Origin: Acidobacteriota bacterium
Lineage (GTDB): Bacteria; Acidobacteriota; Terriglobia; Bryobacterales; Bryobacteraceae
Assembly: GCA_947470805.1 (NCBI GenBank)
Contig: CANIVU010000002.1
Location: 62,001 to 126,000 of the forward strand
DNA length: 64,000 nt
Direction: 5' to 3'
The number at the start of each line of letters is the position of its first letter. Positions within the stretch are counted from its first letter, which is position 1. Of the stretch, positions 53,928-62,727 are shown in pieces. Made by a program: the position numbers and the translations under genes. The notes below the pieces were generated by a model. It was not told the origin of the DNA. It was given only the letters and a program-made list of their open reading frames with translations, and searched no databases.

Positions 53928-56336
53928 ATGCGCGTGTTAATTGTGCTTCTGCTTTCTCTCTGCGTGGGTGCCAACGGCGCCACGATCGCCGAGAAAACCA
54001 CCGGGATGAAAAAGCTCAACGGATTGTTCCCACTCTATTGGGACGAGAAGGGCGGAAATCTGTTTCTGGAAATTGAGCGGATGGGCGAAGAGTTTTTATA
54101 CTTCACCTCGCTCTCCGCCGGACTTGGGTCGAACGACGTGGGCCTGGACCGCAATCAGGTAGGCCAGGAAAAGATCATGCGCTTCCACCGCGTGGGGCCG
54201 AAGGTCCTGCTGGTCGAGGGCAACCTGAAGTTCCGCGCCGTCTCGAACGACGCCGCCGAACGCCTCGCCGTCACCGACGCCTTCGCCTCCTCCACCCTCT
54301 GGGGCTTCACCGTCGCCGCCGAAGAGTCCGGCCGCGTCCTGATCGACCTCACCCCCTTCGTCCTCCGCGACGGCCACGGCGCCGCCCGCCGCATCACCCA
54401 ATCCCGCCAGGGCACCTACCGCGTCGACCCTACCCGCTCGGCCGTCTATCCCGATCGCACCCGCAGCTTCCCGGACAACACCGAAGTCGAAGTCTCGCTC
54501 ACCTTCACCGGCGAACCCACCGGCCGCTTCATCCGCGAAGTCGCCCCCGACGCCGAATCGATCACCCTCCGCGAGCACTACTCCTTCGTCCGCCTGCCCG
54601 ACAACGGCTTCAAACCGCGCGCCTTCGACACCCGTTCCAGCTTCATCCCCATGAGCTATGCCGACTACGCCACCCCGCTCGGCCAGCCCATCCAGAAGCG
54701 CTTCGTCCTCCGCCACCGCCTCGCCAAGAAGGACCCCTCAGCCGCCGTCAGCGACCCGGTGAAGCCCATCACCTACTACCTCGACCCCGGCACCCCGGAG
54801 CCCATCCGCTCCGCTCTTCTCGAAGGCGCCCGCTGGTGGGACCAGGCCTTCGCCGCCGCCGGCTACCGCAACGCCTTCCGCGTCGAACTCCTGCCCGACG
54901 GCGCCGACCCCATGGACGTCCGCTACAACATGATCCACTGGGTCCACCGCTCCACCCGCGGCTGGTCCTACGGCGCCGCCATCAGCGACCCCCGCACCGG
55001 CGAAATTCTGAAGGGCAACGTGACGCTCGGCTCCCTCCGCGTGCGGCAGGACTACATGATCGCCGAAGGCCTGCTGGCGCCTTACGAAGAAGGGCGTCCC
55101 GTCAACCCCGCCATGCGCGAAATGGGCCTGGCCCGTCTGCGCCAGTTGAGCGCGCATGAAGTGGGTCACACCATCGGCCTCACGCACAACTTCGCCTCCA
55201 GCGTGAACGACCGGGCCTCGGTAATGGATTACCCCCACCCCGTAGCGAAGCTAGGGGCCAATGGCGCCATCGACCTCTCCGACGCCTACGCCGTCGGCAT
55301 TGGCGAATGGGACAAGATCGCCATCACCTGGGGCTACCAGGACTTCGCCCCCGGTACGAATGAGTCGACCGCGCTCGACGGCATTCTCCGCGCTGCCACC
55401 AGCCGCGGCATGCGCTTCCTGGCGGACGACGAGGGGCGCGATCCGGCCGGCTCCAGCCCGGTGACGCATCTGTGGGATAACGGCAAAAACGCCGTCGACG
55501 AATTGACCCGCGTGATGGCCGTCCGCAAGGTGGCCATGGACCGTTATTCGGCCGCCGCCATTCAGCCCGGCCAGCCGATGTCGGATTTGGCGAACACCCT
55601 GGTGCCGGTGTTCCTGATGCACCGTTATCAAACGGAAGCGGCGGTGAAAGTGGTTGGCGGCGTGGATTACAACTACGCCCTCCGTGGCGATGGCCAAACG
55701 GTGACGGCCGTCGTGCCTGCCGCCGAACAGACCCGCGCCCTGGAGGCGTTGTTGCGCACCCTGGACCCGGCGGTGCTGGAGATTCCCGAAAAGCTACTCG
55801 CCGTAATTCCCCCGCTGGCATACGGCTACCAGGAGACCCGCGAACAGTTCAAAGGCCGCACGGGCCGCACGTTCGACCCCGTGGCCGCGGCCGAAAGCGC
55901 GGCCCATCACACGCTGGGGCTGTTATTGAACGCCGCGCGGGCCGCCCGCCTGGATCAGTTGAAGGCGCGCGACGCCTCCCAACTGGGCTTCGACGCGGTC
56001 CTGCGTCGCGTGTTGGCGGTTACCTGGGGCGCGGCCCCGCAGCGCGGCATGCGCGGCGAGATTCAGAAGACAGTAAACATGGCGCTGCTGCATCATCTGA
56101 TGGTGCTGTCAGCCAACGAGTCGGCCGCCCCATCCGCCCGTGCGCAAGCCCACGCGGCGCTAGTGGGAATGCGGAAGGAATTATCGGCGCGACGGACAGG
56201 AGACGCGGCCTGGTTGGCCGTCTACTCCTTCGCCGCCGCGCAGATCGAACGGTTTGAGCGGGACCCGAAAGTGGTGCCCGTGCCGCGCCCCGTGGAACCG
56301 CCGCCCGGCCAACCGATCGGATCTTTGATGGATTAA
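53928..56336 (+). CDS. exported zinc-dependent metalloprotease (DUF5117/DUF4953 family)
   Basis: The product has 802 residues. The signal peptide is MRVLIVLLLSLCVGANGATI. The DUF5117-type N-domain (FPLYWDEKGGNLFLEIERMGEEFLYFTSL) is followed by a metzincin-like catalytic domain with HEVGHTIGLTHNF, giving zinc ligands H410, H414 and H420. The later segments AITWGYQDF and DELTRVMAVRKVAMDRY fit the DUF4953 family of acidobacterial and bacteroidete proteases. It is probably extracytoplasmic. The last 160 bases of the gene are repeated directly downstream (next entry). Confidence 0.93.
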   Translation: MRVLIVLLLSLCVGANGATIAEKTTGMKKLNGLFPLYWDEKGGNLFLEIERMGEEFLYFTSLSAGLGSNDVGLDRNQVGQEKIMRFHRVGPKVLLVEGNLKFRAVSNDAAERLAVTDAFASSTLWGFTVAAEESGRVLIDLTPFVLRDGHGAARRITQSRQGTYRVDPTRSAVYPDRTRSFPDNTEVEVSLTFTGEPTGRFIREVAPDAESITLREHYSFVRLPDNGFKPRAFDTRSSFIPMSYADYATPLGQPIQKRFVLRHRLAKKDPSAAVSDPVKPITYYLDPGTPEPIRSALLEGARWWDQAFAAAGYRNAFRVELLPDGADPMDVRYNMIHWVHRSTRGWSYGAAISDPRTGEILKGNVTLGSLRVRQDYMIAEGLLAPYEEGRPVNPAMREMGLARLRQLSAHEVGHTIGLTHNFASSVNDRASVMDYPHPVAKLGANGAIDLSDAYAVGIGEWDKIAITWGYQDFAPGTNESTALDGILRAATSRGMRFLADDEGRDPAGSSPVTHLWDNGKNAVDELTRVMAVRKVAMDRYSAAAIQPGQPMSDLANTLVPVFLMHRYQTEAAVKVVGGVDYNYALRGDGQTVTAVVPAAEQTRALEALLRTLDPAVLEIPEKLLAVIPPLAYGYQETREQFKGRTGRTFDPVAAAESAAHHTLGLLLNAARAARLDQLKARDASQLGFDAVLRRVLAVTWGAAPQRGMRGEIQKTVNMALLHHLMVLSANESAAPSARAQAHAALVGMRKELSARRTGDAAWLAVYSFAAAQIERFERDPKVVPVPRPVEPPPGQPIGSLMD

Positions 56337-56496
56337 AGTCGGAAGTCGCGCGGCGGACGGGAGACGCGGCCTGGTTGGCCGTCTACTCCTTCGCCGGCGC
56401 GCAGATTGAACGGTTTGAGCGGGACCCGAAAGTGGTGCCCGTGCCGCGCCCCGTGGAACCGCCGCCCGCGCAGCCGATCGGATGTTTGATGGATTA
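56171..56496 (+). repeat. imperfect tandem duplication of the metalloprotease 3' end (about 161-bp period)
   Basis: The last 165 bases of the metalloprotease gene (about 56171-56335) recur at about 56337-56496, offset by 161 bases. Differences are few: for example CGCCGCCGCGCAGATC against CGCCGGCGCGCAGATT, GGCCAACCG against GCGCAGCCG, and ATCTTTG against ATGTTTG. The second copy keeps the same reading frame content (VYSFAGAQIERFERDPK and a tail ending CLMD-stop) but follows the gene's stop, so it is a pseudo-tail, not translated as part of the protein. Confidence 0.85.
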
Positions 56497-56497
56497 G

Positions 56498-57478
56498 CTA
56501 CGCCGCCAGTTTCCCGGCCAGCGTATCCAGCGTCCCGGCATTGTCCCGAACCAGTTTTTCCCCAAGCAGCCGCAACCCGCGGACGTGGCTGGCGCTGGTT
56601 TCGTCCATCTGTTCGCTGCCCCGTTGCAGCGAACTCTGGAAGCGGTAGTAACTGCCCGCCGGCAGCAGTTGGTTGAGTTGATAGTCCACCGTCTCCGACA
56701 CGCTGTCGAGCACGATGTTCAACACCGGTTTCGCCCACCGCGCCACGCCCCAATGACGCGCGTCCTCGTACTCAATCCGCCGCGTCAGCGTCCCGGTGCC
56801 GAGCGAACAAACGACGTACTCATCGGCGTCCGGGAACTGCGTCCGCGCCTCCACCAGCGCGCAGGCCGCCGGATTGTTAGCAAACACGCCGCCATCGATC
56901 AGCGCCCAGTAATCGCCTTCGTGGGCCGCCTCAATGCGCGCCGGTTCAAAGTAGGTCGGCGCCGCGGAAGTCGCCCGGGCCACCTGCCACATCGGGAAGT
57001 CGTGCGTCGGTTGGGCCACCGCGCTGTGGCTCTTGAAGAAGAATGGAACACGCCGCTCAATCTCATAGCTCGGCACCAGCACGCTGGTCAGCGCGCTGCT
57101 CAACCGGGTGTTCCCAAAGTACCGTTGCAGAACCTCTTCAATGCCCTTCGCTGGATACTTCTGGTCTCCAATCGAGCCGAGCGAACGCAGCTTATGCCAA
57201 AGATTGCTGGAAAAGATCTTGTCGCCTTCCCGTTCATAGAGATCGGCCATCTCCTCGGCGGAATAAGCAGGCCGGCCGTCGCCATTAGGACGCACCAGCC
57301 CAAGAGCTAGAATGCCGCCGGTGGACGTGCCGGCGACCAGATCAAATAGTTGTGACACGGGTTGACCGGTCTTGCGCTCGAGCCACGCGAGCAGCATGGC
57401 GGGCAGGATCCCCCGGATCCCCCCGCCGTCGATGGATAAGATACGAACAGTTTTTTTAGCCACCAAAAACAAAAGCAC
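56498..57478 (-). CDS. patatin-like phospholipase
   Basis: The product has 326 residues. Patatins use a Ser-Asp dyad. Here the oxyanion-hole DGGGIRGI is at 17-24, the nucleophile S52 is in GTSTGG, and the aspartate is D195 in IDGGVFANNP. All are intact, so it should hydrolyse acyl esters, probably of phospholipids, in the cytoplasm or at the inner membrane. The GTG at 57476-57478 is the longest start; GTG at 57461-57463 (VAKKTVRILSIDGGG) is an alternative. A hairpin with U-tract covers the first codons. It abuts the duplicated protease tail. Confidence 0.93.
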   Translation of the reverse strand: MLLFLVAKKTVRILSIDGGGIRGILPAMLLAWLERKTGQPVSQLFDLVAGTSTGGILALGLVRPNGDGRPAYSAEEMADLYEREGDKIFSSNLWHKLRSLGSIGDQKYPAKGIEEVLQRYFGNTRLSSALTSVLVPSYEIERRVPFFFKSHSAVAQPTHDFPMWQVARATSAAPTYFEPARIEAAHEGDYWALIDGGVFANNPAACALVEARTQFPDADEYVVCSLGTGTLTRRIEYEDARHWGVARWAKPVLNIVLDSVSETVDYQLNQLLPAGSYYRFQSSLQRGSEQMDETSASHVRGLRLLGEKLVRDNAGTLDTLAGKLAA

Positions 57479-57496
57479 CCGCGCTGTGGCGGGTGC
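57463..57496 (-). terminator. terminator hairpin overlapping the patatin start
   Basis: GCACCCGC (57475-57482) and GCGGGTGC (57489-57496) form a perfect 8-bp stem with a six-base loop. On the minus strand the hairpin is followed by TTTTGTTTTTGG, a classic U-tract. It lies 167 bases after the upstream barrel gene but within the start region of the patatin gene, so it could either end the upstream transcript or attenuate the patatin. Confidence 0.65.
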
Positions 57497-57662
57497 CTTC
57501 TCCTCATCTTCTATTCTACCGGGGGGCTTGCAAGGAATCTGGCGGTCGGTCTTTGCAAGTAGCTGATTCTACGGGAGAAAGTTTATTCGCTTCCCTTGTG
57601 ACTGACTCTCCATGCGCCGGCGGTTTTCGTCAGAATACGCCTAAGTCTCTTCTTATCAACGA

Positions 57663-58721
57663 CTAAAACCGCCGCGACAGGCTGAACATCAACGTATAGT
57701 CGGCAAACGCCGCGTCCCCGTGCCGGCCGTTCATGTAATCGGCCACGCTCTTCTTCCGGTTCCGCTCCACCGCCACCGGGATATTGCACGAAAACGTGTA
57801 CGGCCCGCGCACATACAGGAAGCCCGGGTCGATCGAAATCGCATAACCCGGCCGGCGGAAGCCGTCGCTGCCCCCGATGGCGTCCCGCACCGGTACCCCC
57901 TCAATCCGCCCGCCGAAGCTGACGGCCAGCCCGCGAATCTTCGGCACCGGCCGCCCCACGCCGCCGCGATACAGATACTGGTCGGTCACCGACATCACCG
58001 TTTCCCCGCGCGCCGTGCGGAAGGTGGAGACACCGTTGGTGTTGCGTGGGTTGAACAGATACGTGCCCGTGAAATACACCTCGCTCCGCCACGGAATGCG
58101 CTTAAACGCCTGCAGTTCCAGCGACACACCCGTCCCCCCGTCGCCCGCCTGGATCGATTGATCAGCGGTGGCGATAATCGGCTGGCCGGTGGCGGCGGTA
58201 GCCCGGCCGGTGGCGTTGTACTTGCCCGTCGGCAATTTCAAAAACGTCCCAATGGAGATGTTGTCGCCGGATTCCGTCGGCGGCTTGAAGATCCACGCAC
58301 GGCCCCCAATGGAGGCGTCGCCAATGCTGTTCACCACGAACTTGCCGCGCGGATTGTAGAGCTGGTTCCGATGCGCGAACAGCAGTGGCAGGCTGGCGGC
58401 CACGCTCCACCGCGCCGTCAACTGCCGCTCGATGCTGAAGTCCATCAGGTGGTAGATGTTTTCGATCTGCGTGGCCAACACTTCGCGCTGCTTCTGCTCC
58501 ACCGTGCCGACGTAGTGCCGGAACGACGGCTGATAGCGATAGCCAACGCCAACCGTCCACAGCCGCGGTTTCTTGTGCTCATCGCGACCGCAGGTGTTCA
58601 ATGCGAGCACGCCAAGCCCGGGCGTGCCTTGTCTGGCGGCCACTCAACCCTGGCCCGACGCCGGTTGGGCGAAGGGTAGTAGCGCGGCGGCGACGAGGAG
58701 AAAGGGGATCGAAGTTTTCAA
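57663..58721 (-). CDS. predicted outer-membrane barrel protein with in-frame TGA after the signal peptide (candidate selenoprotein)
   Basis: From a TTG at 58719-58721 (AGG four bases upstream) the frame encodes an excellent signal peptide (LKTSIPFLLVAAALLPFAQP) up to ASGQG, then TGA at 58644-58646, then VAARQGTPGLGVLALNTCGR and 300 further residues without a stop. The mature part alternates beta strands (GVGYRYQPSFRHYVG, RWSVAASLPLLFAHR, YLYRGGVGRPVPKIRG) and ends in YTLMFSLSRRF, with the terminal Phe typical of outer-membrane barrels. Read through, the protein has 352 residues with Sec26 and C44. The alternatives are a start at the GTG right after the TGA (58641-58643), which would leave no signal peptide, or a nonsense mutation of a Cys or Trp codon. 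No named family recognised. Confidence 0.65.
58607..58646 (-). promoter_or_regulatory. candidate SECIS hairpin after second in-frame TGA
   Basis: Downstream of the TGA (58644-58646) on the minus strand, GCACGCC (58627-58621) pairs with GGCGTGC (58613-58607), closing a CGGGCTT loop (58620-58614). The loop starts 23 bases after the TGA, within the range given for bacterial SECIS elements, and has a G in the first two positions. The stem is GC-rich, so chance pairing is possible. Confidence 0.35.
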
Positions 58722-58837
58722 GCCTGACGAAGGTAGCAGGAGTCGCGAGGAGTTGCCAATAACTGGAATCTACTACGGGCGGGCTTTTTGAGAGGTGGTG
58801 GAATATACTTTGGTTAACTCAACAAACCGAGGCCAAA

Positions 58838-61800
58838 ATGTTTAGACTCCTCGTCCTCTGCCTGCTCGCGGCGATTAGTGGCGCGGCGCAGTGTGTTCTT
58901 ACCCTTGCTCCGAACCTGCCAACAGGTGCACTTGGCACCAATTATCCTGGCTCCGTCGGGCACGGTGGCACGGGGCCGTGGACATACTCGGTCACGCTGG
59001 GAACTCTGCCGCCCGGACTTACGGTAGCCCCCGCCGGCGGTACGGCCCTGTTTACCGGAACCTCCTCCGCCGCCGGCACCTTCGATTTCACCCTTCGCGT
59101 AGCCGATTCCGCCGGCTGCACCGGCACCGCGCCGTTGCGCATCGTCGTCGGTGGCGATCTCGCCGTGCAGCCCTCCGTAATGCCCAACGGCACCGTCGGC
59201 CGCGCCTATTCGCAATCCTTTGGGCTGAACGCCGGAACCGTGCCGCTTTCCGTAGCAGGCGCCAGCGTTGTCGCGGGCACGTTGCCCCCCGGCTTGGCCG
59301 TCTCCGGTTCTGCGGGCCTCTGGACCCTCGCCGGCAGCCCCACGCAGGCCGGTTCGTTTGACTTCACCGTGCAGGTCACCGGTGGCGCGGGCTTCGCGGC
59401 CTCGCGCCGCTACGTGGTGGCGATCGCGCCCAACTCCACCGTCTCCGCCAGCCCGTCGCGTTTCCAACTCGTGGCTCGCCTCGGCGAACCCGCCCTTCCC
59501 GTGCAACGGTTGGACGTGGTGGCCAGTGACGGCGGCAACTATCGCTACCGAGTCTCCGGCAACAACCCGGGCTTCAAACTGGAAGGCGCCACCGGCGAAT
59601 TCACCACCCCCTTCTCCCTCAACCTCAACATCCAATCCTTCAACAACATTCCCGGCGGCTTCACCGGCTATGTGGAACTGACTGCCGTCGACGGCGTCGC
59701 GCCCACCGTCCGCGTGCCGATCGACCTCACCGTCCAGCCCCCGCCTACCCTCCTCGTCAGCACCAGCGTCATCACCGTCGCCATGCGCCAGAACGACCCG
59801 CCGGTAACCCGTGGCTTCCAGGTCACGGCCTCCGATCTCGCGCTCACGTATTCCATCGAAACCCTCACGCCCATCGGTGGCAACTGGCTCACCCTCACCC
59901 CCGTCCTCGGCGAAACGCCCGCCTCGGTCAACGTCGTCTTCAACCCCGTCGGCCTCGCCCAGGGAACATACTCCGGCACCATCCGCATCACCGCCCACCG
60001 CAACGGCGTGCCCGCCATCGGAAACTTCAAAACCATCGCCGTCAGCCTTACCGTAGACCCGGCCAACCCCACCTCCGGCTTCACCGCCTCCCCCGGGGCG
60101 CTGTCGTTCACCGGAACGGTCAACGGCCCGCTCCCGGCCGCCCAATCGCTGCGCATCGATAACGCCGGAGGGCCCATTTCCTGGAGTTCCGGCGGCAACG
60201 TGCCCTGGATCGGCCTCAGCCAGTTGACCGGCACCACGCCCACCGACGTGCTCGTCAACGTCTATCCCAACGGCCTGCCCGCCGGCACGCACACCGGCGC
60301 CTTCACCTTCTCCAGCGGCGGAACGAACGTCGTCGTGCCCGTAACGCTCACCTTGACGGCCGTTCCCCAAACCGGCGATCCCATCATCCGCGTCACCCCG
60401 GAAAGCGTCGTCGGCTCCGTGTCCGCCATTAGCCCGCAGACCGCCTGGACAATCAACGTCGATGGCCTCGGCAAGAATCTCGACGTGCAGTTCAATCCCA
60501 CCGTTGACTGGCTCCGCGTATCTCCCGAAACCGGCACCACCCCTACCGGCTTTAACATCCTAGCCGACGCCAGTAAGTTGCAACCCGGCACCTATCAAGG
60601 ATCGGTAATCGTAGTAACCACGAATCCCAATGGACTCAAAACCAGCAGCGTGGTAAATGTGTTGCTCTATGTCTCCGGCTCTGGCGGTCCGTCGGCGCCA
60701 GGCGCATTGTTGCCCAGTAAATCCACGATGTTCTTCGATTGGCGGCAGGGTTCCATCGTCCCGCCTCCCCAGACTCTTTTCCTCACCTCCTCCGGAGCGC
60801 CCGTCAATTGGGACGCCGTCTCCACCGTCACCTGGATCAACCTCTCCCAGCGGGCCGGCACCACGCCGAATGAGCTGTCCATCAGCGTCAGCCCGCAATT
60901 CTTAGGGGCGGGGAACTACCGCGGCGAGATCCGCTTCAAGCGAGGCGCCGAAGACGTGGCCGTCGTCACCGTTCTCCTCTCCATCGGCGGCGCCGGCGCC
61001 CTGCGCGCCGAACCTTCCGCGCTCGTGTACTTAGTCGAAACCGGTCGCGATGTTGCGCCACAGTTATTTGACTTAGGCCGATTTGATTCGACTGTTGCCG
61101 CCAATTACTCGGTTCGCTCCGCTCCCGATTGGTTATCGATCTCACCCTCCACCGGAGTAACTCCGGCCCGGCTGGAAGCCGTGATCCGCCGCGATCGTCT
61201 CCCGCAGGCCACCACCACAGTCGTCCGCCTGGAAGGCGAAGTGTCGATTGAAAGCGAAGCCGGCGGCGTTCGCATCCCCGTCCTCGTAACCATCGTTCCC
61301 CCGCAGGGTTCGCCCACCGGGCGCGAGGCGCCGTGGATCCTCTCGGTCACCAACGCCGCCAGCACCCAACCTGGCCCCGTCGCCCCCGGCGAACATGTCA
61401 CCCTCTATGGCGGCTTTGAAGGACGCGATGTGCGGGTTTGGTTCGATGCCAATCGCGCGCCCCTGCTGGCCCAGGAAGCCAATCAACTCACCGTCGCCGT
61501 CCCCTTCGCCCTCGCCGGCCGGGTCTCCACGCGCGTCCGCGTCGAAGTAGATTCGCTCTCCAGCCGCGACCTCGAAATCCGCGTCGTCGATACCGCGCCG
61601 GGCATTTACACTGTCAACCGCTCCGGCCGCGGCTTCGCCGTGGCGTTCAATGAGGACGGCTCAAAGAACAGCGAAAGCGGCGCCGCTCCGGGCAGTCTGG
61701 CCACGTTGACCCTTACCGGCTTCGGCCAGACGGACCCGCCCGGAACCGATGGCGCCAAGGCCGAAGCCGGCAGCGAACCCCGCCCCGTAACTCCAGTCTC

Positions 61801-61981
61801 TGTTCAGGTGGCCGGATTGGTCGGCGAACTCATCAGCTGCTCCACGCCGGAAGGCGAAGTCCACGGCGCCATCCGCTGCCAGTTCCGTGTGCCGCCGGGC
61901 ATTGACGCGGGCGACTATCCGCTCCTGGTCACCGCCGGTGGCGTGGCCACGCAACCGGGCGTCGTTTTCCGCGTCAAGTGA
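58838..61981 (+). CDS. large exported Ig/BACON-repeat protein with Solibacter-type C-terminal domain
   Basis: The product has 1047 residues. The ATG has GAGG five bases upstream, and the signal peptide is MFRLLVLCLLAAISGAAQC. Two putative-Ig (He_PIG-type) repeats come first (GTLPPGLTVAPAGGTALFTGT, GTLPPGLAVSGSAGLWTLAGS). Several BACON-like repeats follow (NWLTLTPVLGETPASV, PWIGLSQLTGTTPTDV, DWLRVSPETGTTPTGF, DWLSISPSTGVTPARL). The last 200 residues match the TIGR03437-type domain: VTNAASTQPGPVAPGEHVTLYG, NQLTVAVPFAL, AVAFNEDGSKNSESGAAPGS and LTGFGQTDPPG. It is probably an adhesive or polysaccharide-binding surface protein. Confidence 0.9.
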   Translation: MFRLLVLCLLAAISGAAQCVLTLAPNLPTGALGTNYPGSVGHGGTGPWTYSVTLGTLPPGLTVAPAGGTALFTGTSSAAGTFDFTLRVADSAGCTGTAPLRIVVGGDLAVQPSVMPNGTVGRAYSQSFGLNAGTVPLSVAGASVVAGTLPPGLAVSGSAGLWTLAGSPTQAGSFDFTVQVTGGAGFAASRRYVVAIAPNSTVSASPSRFQLVARLGEPALPVQRLDVVASDGGNYRYRVSGNNPGFKLEGATGEFTTPFSLNLNIQSFNNIPGGFTGYVELTAVDGVAPTVRVPIDLTVQPPPTLLVSTSVITVAMRQNDPPVTRGFQVTASDLALTYSIETLTPIGGNWLTLTPVLGETPASVNVVFNPVGLAQGTYSGTIRITAHRNGVPAIGNFKTIAVSLTVDPANPTSGFTASPGALSFTGTVNGPLPAAQSLRIDNAGGPISWSSGGNVPWIGLSQLTGTTPTDVLVNVYPNGLPAGTHTGAFTFSSGGTNVVVPVTLTLTAVPQTGDPIIRVTPESVVGSVSAISPQTAWTINVDGLGKNLDVQFNPTVDWLRVSPETGTTPTGFNILADASKLQPGTYQGSVIVVTTNPNGLKTSSVVNVLLYVSGSGGPSAPGALLPSKSTMFFDWRQGSIVPPPQTLFLTSSGAPVNWDAVSTVTWINLSQRAGTTPNELSISVSPQFLGAGNYRGEIRFKRGAEDVAVVTVLLSIGGAGALRAEPSALVYLVETGRDVAPQLFDLGRFDSTVAANYSVRSAPDWLSISPSTGVTPARLEAVIRRDRLPQATTTVVRLEGEVSIESEAGGVRIPVLVTIVPPQGSPTGREAPWILSVTNAASTQPGPVAPGEHVTLYGGFEGRDVRVWFDANRAPLLAQEANQLTVAVPFALAGRVSTRVRVEVDSLSSRDLEIRVVDTAPGIYTVNRSGRGFAVAFNEDGSKNSESGAAPGSLATLTLTGFGQTDPPGTDGAKAEAGSEPRPVTPVSVQVAGLVGELISCSTPEGEVHGAIRCQFRVPPGIDAGDYPLLVTAGGVATQPGVVFRVK

Positions 61982-62727
61982 AACTCTGGATCCTCTACCT
62001 CCTGGCCCTCCTGGCCGTTTGCGGTGCCTATCTGGCGCCCCGCATCGGCCAGGACCCGGCCTACCATCTCTTCGCCGATCAGCGCACGCTGCTCGGCCTG
62101 CCGCACTTCTGGAACGTCGTCTCTAACGCCCCGTTCTTCTTCGTCGGCGCCTACGGCCTCTGGGCCTGGCGCCGCGCCCGCTGGCAGCATCATCACGACC
62201 GCTGGGCCTGGCTCGTCGTGGCCCTCTCCGGCTTCCTCATCGGCGCCGGCAGCGGCTACTATCACTACAACCCCGACAACCAGACCCTATTCTGGGACCG
62301 CCTGCCGATGACGCTCGGTTTCATGGGCGTCTTCGCCGCCGTCATCAGCGAACGCGTTAGCGCCCGTGCCGGCTGGTGGCTCCTCGGCCCCTTTTTGATA
62401 TGGGGCGTCGTAAGCGTAGAAGTCTGGCGCCGCACCGAACTCGCCGGCGCCGGCGACCTCCGCATGTACGCCCTCGTCCAGTTCTACCCCATGCTGGCGA
62501 TCCCGCTGATCCTCTGGCTCTTCCCGCCGCGCTACACAGCGTCGCACCGCGTCTGGCAGATGATCCTCTGGTACATGGCCGCCAAGATTCTGGAAGCTGC
62601 CGACGTGCCCATCCACCAGCTCTTCGGCCAGCAAATGAGCGGACACGCGCTCAAGCATCTCGCCGCCGCCATGGCGCTGTGGATGCCACTGTGCATGCTC
62701 GCCGAACGCGAGCCTACTTCGAAGTGA
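61978..62727 (+). CDS. ceramidase-like (CREST superfamily) membrane protein
   Basis: The product has 249 residues. The start is a GTG at 61978-61980, overlapping the previous stop (GTGA). Seven membrane helices are predicted. Conserved CREST features are seen: NVVSNAPFFFVGAYG (Ser), GSGYYHYNPDNQTLFWDRLPM (His, Asp) and SGHALKHLAAAMA (two His), which together form the zinc site of alkaline ceramidases. It likely hydrolyses an amide in a lipid, possibly a sphingolipid-like or ornithine-type compound. Bacterial members are of unknown substrate. Ends overlap the convergent sulfatase by 14 bases. Confidence 0.85.
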   Translation: MKLWILYLLALLAVCGAYLAPRIGQDPAYHLFADQRTLLGLPHFWNVVSNAPFFFVGAYGLWAWRRARWQHHHDRWAWLVVALSGFLIGAGSGYYHYNPDNQTLFWDRLPMTLGFMGVFAAVISERVSARAGWWLLGPFLIWGVVSVEVWRRTELAGAGDLRMYALVQFYPMLAIPLILWLFPPRYTASHRVWQMILWYMAAKILEAADVPIHQLFGQQMSGHALKHLAAAMALWMPLCMLAEREPTSK

